Assembly (NCBI GenBank): GCA_023935145.1
Contig: CM043697.1
Span: 47,344,001-47,408,000 of the forward strand
Direction: 5' to 3'
Origin: Bretschneidera sinensis
Lineage: Eukaryota; Streptophyta; Magnoliopsida; Brassicales; Akaniaceae
Length of the DNA stretch: 64,000 nt
Both the position numbers and the translations under genes were made by a program. Under the pieces are notes generated by a model that worked only from the letters and a program-made list of their open reading frames with translations, did not search any database and was not told the origin of the DNA. Below, piece by piece: positions 56,475 through 64,000 of this stretch. The first letter of the stretch is position 1. The number at the start of each line of letters is the position of its first letter.

Positions 56475-56788
56475 CTCGCTTTCTTTCTCTCTCACAGTCA
56501 GTATTCAATTTTTTGCGTTACCAATTTAAAGAGAGCATTTGACGTGGGTTTTCGAAAAAGCAACCTAGCTCCCAATTTGTGAGCATTTTTGGGTTACGGG
56601 TTCTCTAGCTCTTGGTAAATATTTCTCTCTCGCTTTCTCTTGCTCTCACACTCAATATTTGGTTCCTGGGTTAAGGATTTGAAGAGAGCATTTGTGGGTT
56701 TTCAAGAATTTTAGGAAGGCAACCTAGTTCCCAATTTGTGAGCATTTGTGGGTTACGGGTTCTTTAGTTCTCCCTGTCTCTTGGTAAA

Positions 56789-56834
<46 letters not shown>
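56475..56834 (+). repeat. Duplicated leader-like sequence with (CT)n
   Basis: A ~165-bp unit occurs twice, about 56475-56630 and 56631-56800, sharing AAAGAGAGCATTTG, CCCAATTTGTGAGCATTT and GGGTTACGGGTTCT. It ends in (CT)n at about 56791-56834. The composition is that of a plant 5' untranslated leader. Confidence 0.7.
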
Positions 56835-56838
<4 letters not shown>

Positions 56839-56952
56839 TATTTTACCGATTTTGGGTTTGTTGAGGATTTGTAGTTTTGCAAATTTTTGGAAATCTAAGG
56901 AATTTCTCATTTTGATTCTGGGTTTTTTAGGATTTGGGTGAATCAATTGTTC

Positions 56953-57147
56953 ATGCAATTTATGCCCACAGCTCCTCCACTTAATCTTATAGCTAGTCTA
57001 CAACGCCCATATGGTTCTCCCTTGCTTAAGCCTTTTCCACCACCAACTCCACCGGCATCTCTCACTCCTGCTTTTGTTCCTATTCCAAACTATGGGCTAA
57101 TTATCAGCAGAGACAAAGTTAGAGATGCACTTCTCGTCCTTGTTCAG
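56953..57147 (+). pseudogene. DCP1 (mRNA-decapping enzyme subunit) exon fragment
   Basis: DCP1 activates the DCP2 decapping enzyme in P-bodies. The translation from 56962 has MPTAPPLN, QPFPPPTPPP-like (KPFPPPTPPASLTP) and VISRDKVREALL-like (IISRDKVRDALLVLVQ) blocks, the Pro-rich linker and the first half of the C-terminal trimerisation helix of plant DCP1. The exon ends in phase 0 at 57147 before GTCATT, so it kept its splice donor and is a genomic rather than a retrocopied piece. The EVH1 domain and upstream exons are not seen; the last exon is not seen downstream. ATGs at 56953 and 56962 are in frame, behind the leader-like sequence. It is either a relict gene end or a captured fragment. 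Confidence 0.75.
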
Positions 57148-57456
57148 GTCATTACGTGCTTCTATAGCTACTATCAGATTGCAATACAACATGCATTGAA
57201 CATCTTAGGAATGTGAGCATATATTCTAAAATTTGGGGGTGGAACATTTTTTTCTTTTTTCTTTTATTCCTCATACTTGGCATGATTATGTAGACTCAAG
57301 TGAACTTATGGTTAAATATTAGAGAGGAACTACCTTTTGCTTGTTGTTTTCTAATTATTAATGTACTACTTTGTCTTTAATATTGCTACTTTTGATGTTA
57401 TTTTTATTTTGATTTCTTTCCTCTTACTGCCCTTGATCAATATATTAAACTGGGTC
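57148..57456 (+). other. Intron-like sequence after the DCP1 exon
   Basis: T-rich, begins with a plausible donor and ends at the copia LTR. No matching last exon is found. Confidence 0.5.
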
Positions 57457-57972
57457 TGTTATATATGAATGATTCGAGACCTATCAATCACATGAATTAT
57501 AAACAGAAAGAAATGAAGACAAGATTTACCCAAGTTCACCCCATAATAGCCTGCCAGAAGTTTCTTATTATTAACCTCACAAATCTCTCGTTACGATATA
57601 TGCTTAGTACATAAAGAGTATTTATAAGCAACTTAAGACGTCTTAATTAGGGTCTAATTAAGATTTCCATTCTACTGCAGAACTATGGCTCTTCATAGGC
57701 CCAAGCCCAAACTGCCAAGCAAAAAACCAGGCCCAACTCATGCATATGGCCTAAAAGTTTGGGCGGTGCTGCCCCTAACCCCCGCCCGCTCTCCGAGAAG
57801 CGGGACCCCATGTTCGTCCGGGGTTCTATAGATCTTGTCCCGTGAAGTATGCACCAACTCTAATAATCTCCCACTTGGTAAATACTTCACACACATGAAG
57901 AACTTCCAAGGACTTTGTTTCTTCAAGCCCATCTCAGTAGCACACCACTCAAACTTTACTAGACTAACTGCC
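57457..57972 (-). mobile_element. 3' end of a Ty1/copia element: LTR, polypurine tract, pol end
   Basis: Minus strand: about 95 bp of internal sequence (57972-57878), the purine tract CCAAGTGGGAGAT at 57866-57878, and an LTR at about 57865-57457 starting TATTAGAG (canonical TGTTAGAG) and ending ATAACA. The LTR has TTATAAATACTC as a TATA-like box and GGTGAACTTGGGTAAATCTT near its end, a copia hallmark. Element J cut off the upstream part. Confidence 0.65.
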
Positions 57973-59253
57973 TGATTATGCTCAATCTAACACACGATTA
58001 TTGTGCATAGCTGAGGTGTTGATCCCACGAGGAAATCGAACTACAAGAGAAGGTGTAAACCTTAACACTAAATGATAAAATTCAAATAAGAAAATCTGAG
58101 TTTTACGAATGAAATTATATGAGAGTTGTGAAAATATGACGAAGAATTCAATAAAGAAATAACAAGGTTCTAGGAATCTTTCCTAAGTTCGTTACCTTAT
58201 TCTTATCTTGACTCAATTGTTTTTACCTCAATTGCTAGTTTCACATCTCAAACAAGCAATTAGTAAATATTCAATCAAAGCACATAAACACCCTAATGTA
58301 ATTGATACAAATTGCTCTTTAATTCCAATTCAAACACACATGACCTATCTTATAATTTATCAAGAAGTGACAATATATTTCAATAACAATACCGCAGTAA
58401 TAGACAAACCTATAAGATAAATCTATCGAAATCAGTCACATCTAACAGCTTGACATAATAAGAGCTTGACTAGACTTATATGGAGGAGAAAGATGCAATC
58501 ACTGGATTAAGAGTAAATCCTCTATTTCTTACTTAATCAAAGAGTAAATCATAAACAATGTTTAATAATCAATCCATACAACTGAATCAAGAATAGAAAT
58601 AAGAACAACTACACCTAGGAATTCATCCTTTTGCCTTGCTTGGAGTTTAGTTGGACATTAAGCTCATGCTTGATCACCTTAATGAAGAAGAATATGGTAG
58701 CTCTCATAATTCCAGCCTCTTTTTGAGTAAATCCTAAGTGTTCTATTAATACCCTAGAAGTTCAAGGGTATTTTCGGGTCAAGAAATGTCATTAAAGCCC
58801 TAATAAGGTCGTGAAACGAAAACAGGGCAATCGCGCCTGCGCTGTGGCATAGAAAAGGGAAGCCGTAGCATAGTAGTAAAAACGCCCCTACGCCATGGCA
58901 CAAACCTTTCCTCGCCGCGGCGCAGCCATTGATCCTGGCTTTTCAAAGGTTCTAGTGGCCGCGGTGCAAACCTTGCCTCACCGCAGCATGGAATCCTAAA
59001 AATGGGCTTCTCTTCATTTTGTCCTTCCGAAACCATTTCTTCACTCCGATATGCATAGAATCTTCATGCTTTAAGCAATGTTAGCTTTTCTATCTCTTTT
59101 AAACCCAAAATACCGGAAAATGCATCGAAATAAATCAATATACGAAGAATGACACTTTAGAATTATTAAGGCATAAATGTGTAATTCAACTGTAAATCAA
59201 CCCTAAGTGCTAACAAATAAATACTATTAAGATGCATTTTATGACTCTCATTA
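57973..59253 (-). repeat. J 3' LTR
   Basis: It aligns with the A1 LTRs at both ends (plus-strand TGATTATGC start, ACTCTCATTA end). The central cluster differs: GCCGCGGCGCAG-type words at about 58826-58990. A TATTAATA box (minus strand) is at 58744-58751, downstream of that cluster. Confidence 0.8.
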
Positions 59254-60558
59254 TAACCCCCAACTAGCTTATTGCTAGTCCTTAGCAATTCAAGCGACAA
59301 AAAAAATATGAAATGAATTCTATATTAGAAATCAAAACAAAATAAAGCAATGTTAGCGTTAATCCAATAGTAATTCAACGTTTTGTCTCAAAAATCGCAC
59401 ATAACACACAACATATAGAATCATTAAATACCACCCAAGTCCAAAAACAATCTAAACATCAACCTCAAATTTGTTATCAACTCTTAACATCCATCTTACC
59501 ACAAACCATTAATCTAAACACTCGGATGATTTTATGCACAACATTCATGAATACAAGTCTTGGCCTCTAATGATGTATTAATTACGAATCAAACTCCATA
59601 GGCTCACATTTCAAATCACTCTCTACTAATGTAGAAAAATCACACTACATCAGATCAATAGGTCTTTAATAGGCTTGTAACGTCAGGCTAAGGTAAAGGT
59701 CAAGAAAGAACGGGAATGATTAAACAAGTAAAAGAACTCAGTCTCTTAATTTTAAACACAACCGCTTTAAGCACTAGATAACCTTACTTCAACATCCAAC
59801 TCATTCAACCATTTTTCGAGCATTTCTCTCAATAATTCACCATTTTTTCCTTCTTTCTTTGCCAAAATTCACTTCTTTTTTTTTTTAGCACATAACCATT
59901 CACCTCTGTTTTCATTTTTTACTCTTTTCTACAACGCCAAACCTATCTCCTTTAATGTACTTGGGTTATGGTAGTAATATTTTTTTTTCATATTTCCATC
60001 CTTACTCCTCTTAAGTGCTTCTCAACAAATGTGTATAAACTAAGTTCTCTTTGTGTATAAACTAAGTTCTCTTAAAAGAAAGATAAGGTAAGGATAAAAT
60101 ATTTTTAGACTCATAAAGGTAAGTAAATGGGCTATCGAAAGAAACAAGGCTCAATTTATTTTCAAGAAAAATGCTCAAACAGGTAACTAGCGATAAATAT
60201 AACACGGGTAAGGTTGAAGGGCTCAAAAGGTCCAAAAATGGCCTACATCATATCCTAAGTAGTGTGCATTCTAGGATTTCACCTCAAGTGATTATCAAAT
60301 AAGTTCTAGAGCTTTTCGAGACCGCAAAAGTATTCACAAAACATTTGCACATAAAACTTCTCTAAATGTAATAGACTAATCATGCAATCTTACCGCAAAC
60401 CAGAGTCTCAAACCAAATGAAGATCGACACTTAAAATTATTCTCAAACCGAAGCAAGAAATTACCTTCTTCTTAACACTATATGCTATCTCAATTAAACT
60501 CATATCATTGACATGTAAATTAACTCCAAAGCTAACATAAAGCATACTAAGAACAAAC

Positions 60559-60634
<76 letters not shown>

Positions 60635-61078
60635 TTATCCTGATAAACGAATTAAAACGAAAAAAAGGAAAGTGACACCAAACAATTCAATGGTATGGAA
60701 TAAGAAATGCGTTTCCTCCACCCCCAACTTAAGATTTGCATTGTCCTCAATGTGAAAGAAAAAGTAAAGGAAACTCCCTTATTAACCAAAAGTGCAAGGA
60801 AGCCAAAAATTGTGCACGACCATTCGAACTATATATTGTTCCTCTTTTTGAAATACCGATCTCTAACATAGAACAAAACAAACAAAAAGAAGGAAACTAC
60901 AGTGTAACATTAAGATTCCCACCGAATGTTAGGTTAGCACATCAAAACTAAATAAATAGCTAAAAATGAAAAATAAAGTACAAAAAATAAGGATAACGAA
61001 AAAGAGTACAACAAAAAAGTTAATACAATCATCCAAAAATAAAATAAAACAAAACAAACAAGAGACAACCCAAACGTT
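59254..61078 (-). other. J 3' noncoding region with (AAT)n and hairpin
   Basis: The polypurine tract is the minus reading of TAACCCCCAACTAGC at 59254-59268. The region follows A1's 6058-7480 closely in order. (AAT)n of about 24 units is at 60564-60634. A hairpin CATTG-AGGA-CAATG (minus strand) is at 60739-60752. No gene. Confidence 0.65.
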
Positions 61079-62204
61079 AACCCGCCATGTCATCATCCTT
61101 CTCCTCTGGAGCCAGATCAAAGGATGAACCCGGATAGGGTGGCAAGGTGGGAAAGTGATCCATATCACAACCGGTGGTGGAAGCAAGGTATTGTTACATC
61201 TGACCAAAAGAAGAGTAAACCGCCGCGTGATAGTCTGCTTGCTTGGCTAAGAATCGATCTTGACGATCAAACCTATCCTGTGAGAATTACTGATGCTTAT
61301 CAAATCGAATCTCTAAACGCTCAAGCCGCTTTGCAACAGTCAAAGACCTAGGAGGTGGAGGTGGGGCAACAACCACTGCTCCCTCTTCCGGAGCTTGCAA
61401 TCTCGTTGCCTTAATCACATTGAGCATTCCGTCATCGATAGGATTTTTTGGGTGTTGTGCTTCCTCATCACTACTGTACTGGACGCCGGCTTAGATGCAT
61501 AACTGGGTAATCAAGGAAGGGAAGTATAGACCAAGCTTTTGTCTCACAGTATGGATGATAAAATTAAACATAATTTGGCCCACATCAATAGTCATACCCA
61601 TCAAAATAGCATAAATAAGAACAGTCCTCTCAACAGTAACATCACTATAATGCGTAGTGGGCATCATCTTCTGACACACAAAGTGTTGCCAAGCCCGAGC
61701 ATTCACAGTCAAAGAAGTACCTAGCAAGGTCTTAAGATTACCACCCGACATCTTCCAAGTCGTGCCCAGAATACAGAGTGTATTACAAACCTCATCATAG
61801 TCAACATTAGACAAATAAGCAATATATTCGCTATTCTCAATGTCGGGTAGCCCAAAAAATCTGTTAATAGATGCACTGTCAAAGGAAACTATTTTTCCTC
61901 TAACCATCACTTTTCCTTTCCTATGCTCTTCCGCATTAGTATAAAATTCTCTAACCACATTAATAATGGAATTAGGTGGTTGTCCCCCAAATGCACTCCA
62001 ATTCCTATCAGGAATCATCTTAAACAAAGTTGGGTTTTCCCTCTCTGTGATAGTGAAACCTCTTTCAAGAATGGGTCTCCTAGCATGCATTAAACTAACA
62101 TACCTCTCACTAGCATTAAAACTGAAAAATTTACTATCATCAAACTCTTGAGGCTATTTCCCCTTTTTTCTCTTAGTTTTAGGGGCCACTTGAAACAAAT
62201 TGCT
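61079..62204 (-). pseudogene. J env-position ORF (Transposase_32-like)
   Basis: Minus strand. The N-terminal basic stretch (APKTKRKKGK) near 62190 is followed by a TAG and then FDDSKFFSFNASERYVS and a 199-codon open stretch from 62090 to 61491 with VREFYTNAEEHRKGKVMVRG, SASINRFFGLPD and RTVLIYAILMGMTIDVGQIM. These are the conserved blocks of the plant transposon protein family. The same frame continues after three TAA codons to 61079 with a Pro-rich segment, a coiled-coil-like RLERLEIRFD segment and an acidic end. It is the best preserved copy of this ORF in the window. Confidence 0.75.
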
Positions 62205-62999
62205 CTAAGACGAGAACTAATTCAAATGCAACCACTCAAATATCACAAACCCACAACAAAGAGAAGGAAATCGACCTTACTTGATAAATAATCGGCCCAA
62301 AGTTGGAGAGAACACCCACAAACTCAAAATCCTCTTGAAATCCTCTTAAAACCAAAGCTTTGTGGACAAATTTGCAGCAAAATCTTCAATTTAAGTGAAA
62401 ATTTCCTCAAGGAATGTGTTAGAATCAAGAAAGAATGAGCAAAAAATGGATGCATAAGGATGGATTTAGAGAGAAGTTGAGAGAGAGTAGAAGAGTTGTT
62501 GTTTTCTTTCAAAAAGAATGAAGAACAAAGAGGGGAAAATGGGTTTTTAAAAAGCTGGTCGCGACCTTGCGCCGCGACGCACACTTACCCATGCTGCGAC
62601 GCTAAAACCTAACCCCCAATTTTGATGCACTGCATGCCATAGCGCACACTGGGCCATCTGAATCTGTGGAGTTTTGAGTGGGTGAGGTGCAGGGACTTTG
62701 GGCCGCGGCTCACACTAGGCCTTCTTATTTGTGCTGAAAAGTAACAAATAAAAGGCATAAAAATATAAACTAAAATTAATAAAAATAAACCTAAAACTAA
62801 AAATTAAATTAAATCAAAATTAAAATTAAAATAGATTTAACTAAAAACAAAAATTCTAAAATTAACAAAGACTTAACAAAATTAAAACTAATATACAATG
62901 GAACTAAAATACCCGATTAAGAAGGATAAACCGGGGCCACCAAAGAGATCTCTTCGGGCCTATCTTTAACACGTTCATGTTCTAAGTAGAGCTTCAACC
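62205..62999 (-). promoter_or_regulatory. J spacer: GCCGCGG-type cluster, TTTAAA box and leader
   Basis: Minus strand: GGGCCGCGGC, GCGACGC and GGTCGCGACC words at about 62555-62720, a TTTAAA box at 62546-62551, then a CT-rich leader to about 62460. A donor-like GTAAGG is at 62280 and possible acceptors at 62217 or 62205. The rest (62740-62930) is A-rich with no gene. The parts are in the same order as in B1 and D; the intron is weaker. Confidence 0.4.
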
Positions 63000-63334
63000 T
63001 TTGGCTATTAACTTGAAATGCACGACCGTCGGAAGGATCTTCAACCTCTACTACTCCATTGGAAAAAACACTCTTCACAACATAAGGTCCCTTCCATCAT
63101 GATCGTAATTTTTTCGGATGGAAGTGTAACCGCGAGTCATAAAGAAAAATTTATTATCTTGTTCAAAAAAAATTCGGAGCATTTTCTGATCATGCACTGC
63201 TTTCATTCTTGACTTTAAGTCCTTAGCATTATCATAAGCTTCATCCCTCAACTCCACAAGCTCACAAAGTTGTATTTTCCTTTCTTCACTGGACATCTTC
63301 AAGTCATAGTTAAAATTTCGAATAGCCCAATATG
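63000..63334 (-). pseudogene. J integrase C-terminal part
   Basis: Minus strand from the LTR junction: TYWAIRNFNYDLKMSSEERK, then the ELVELRDEAYDNAKDLKSRM helical region and QDNKFFFMT, then stops; a weak continuation lies near 63000-63070. It matches F at 26650-27060. Upstream integrase sequence would be right of the window. Confidence 0.7.
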
Positions 63335-64000
63335 TGTTGTGCGTTTATCTACCTAAATTAATAAGCAAATAATCGAACTTATTTTACTTGCAAGTGCACA
63401 AGGTCAATAGTAGCATAGTGTGCAAGTGCGAGATCATCTCCACAAAGATTGGTGAATTTCGATTTAGAATTAGTTTCGTAATAGAAAAATGATGGAAATA
63501 AATATTGAGTTTGGAATTAATAATAGTAAAAGTGTAGGGACTTGATATCCACCACCAATTATGTGACCACAATAAAACAATATGCCAATGCTTTAAAAAT
63601 GCTATGAATACCTAATGTTTGTCAACCTAAGGGCTTGGTCCACTCCTTAAGCTATTGATCTCCCTAAGCAATGAGTTAAGCATGGTGTATACTCTAACTC
63701 TTTTCTCTCTTAAGGGATTCAGCATGGTATCTACTGAGTTGTTCCTTAAGAGAGCATAAGATCTGTGGAAATCGATAACCACACGAGACCTAGGGCTTGG
63801 TCCGCTCTCGGTTTACCATGTTGATTAACTCAAGAATCCGGATAAGATATCTCTTGTTACTATTGTTAAACCCAGGACTCGGTCATCCAAATTGATTTAA
63901 CTAACTAATCCATACCACATGCATACGTTGATCAGACAGACAAATATGAGGAATTTAAATAAACACAGGCATTAATCAAGTTAAGAATCACAACATAAAT
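63335..64000 (-). repeat. B-type LTR running off the window
   Basis: The plus strand begins TGTTGTGCGTTTATCTACCT, the complement of the U5 end of B1 and D LTRs, and aligns with D's LTR from 22304. Its 3' end faces J's integrase, so it is a 3' LTR or a solo LTR on the minus strand. Confidence 0.8.

Larger units (their letters stand above)
57973..63334 (-). mobile_element. J: 3' part of an Athila-like element
   Basis: Minus-strand order: integrase C-terminus, spacer, env-position ORF, long noncoding region, polypurine tract, 3' LTR. Its LTR and 3' noncoding region resemble A1, so J could be a relative with the coding capacity A1 lacks. The 5' part is to the right of the window, behind the LTR at 63335. 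Confidence 0.75.

Noticed and set aside
56391..56582. Open frame MLLPLALSPSV... upstream of the DCP1 exon
   Set aside because: It falls in the pyrimidine-rich duplicated leader; the second unit does not keep it open.
62217..62280. Intron in the J spacer
   Set aside because: A donor is present but the nearest acceptors give 64-76 bp, at or under the usual plant minimum; left as a weak possibility only.

Overview
This window looks like gene-poor heterochromatin of a plant, most likely a eudicot. It is AT-rich and built almost entirely of long terminal repeat (LTR) retrotransposons nested in one another, with plant-type primer binding sites, plant telomere-like TTTAGGG words and one fragment of a plant decapping-protein gene (DCP1). 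No intact host gene and no intact autonomous element is visible. I saw no rRNA, tRNA, CRISPR or bacterial-type feature. Element names (A1, B1, C and so on) are local labels.

Layout. 1-11296: a Tnt1-like Ty1/copia element (+), entering from the left; its 3' LTR is split by A1 (4823-10846, -), a gag-only Athila-like element. 11297-23520: D (-), an Athila-like element with gag, protease and an env-position ORF but no reverse transcriptase or integrase; it is split by C (12292-18056, +), a smaller deletion derivative flanked by a 56-bp direct duplication. 23521-26050: 3' end of a chromovirus-like Ty3/gypsy element, G (+). 26215-32910: F (-), an Athila-like element that still has RT, RNase H and integrase, carrying a solo LTR (27064-28558) with a perfect 5-bp target duplication. 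32935-38528: E1 (-) and 39421-51967: E2 (+), two halves of chromovirus-like elements in opposite orientation that share a 73-bp inverted duplication; an LTR fragment (38529-39420) lies between them. E2's 3' LTR holds B1 (41375-50188, +), a complete Athila-like element with target duplication CTAGC. 51968-52908: an LTR (H, -). 54255-55680: a CACTA end, a possible MITE and a telomere-like minisatellite. 56475-57147: a duplicated leader-like sequence and a DCP1 exon. 57457-57972: a copia 3' end (-). 57973-63334: J (-), the 3' part of an Athila-like element. 63335-64000: a B-type LTR (-) running off the window.

How the parts relate. A1, B1, C, D, F and J are related: same primer-binding type, related LTR ends, related gag, and a shared 3' untranslated region. 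They differ in which parts of pol were lost, so most must have relied on proteins from other copies to move. The most interesting signal is regulatory. Every LTR family here whose promoter could be placed carries a cluster of CpG-rich palindromic words just upstream of its TATA-like box; the word differs by family, and unit number differs between the two LTRs of one insertion. In B1, D and J the same word recurs upstream of the env-position ORF, followed by a TTTAAA box, a pyrimidine-rich leader and (in B1 and D) a plausible intron, which suggests a second, internal promoter built like the LTR promoter.
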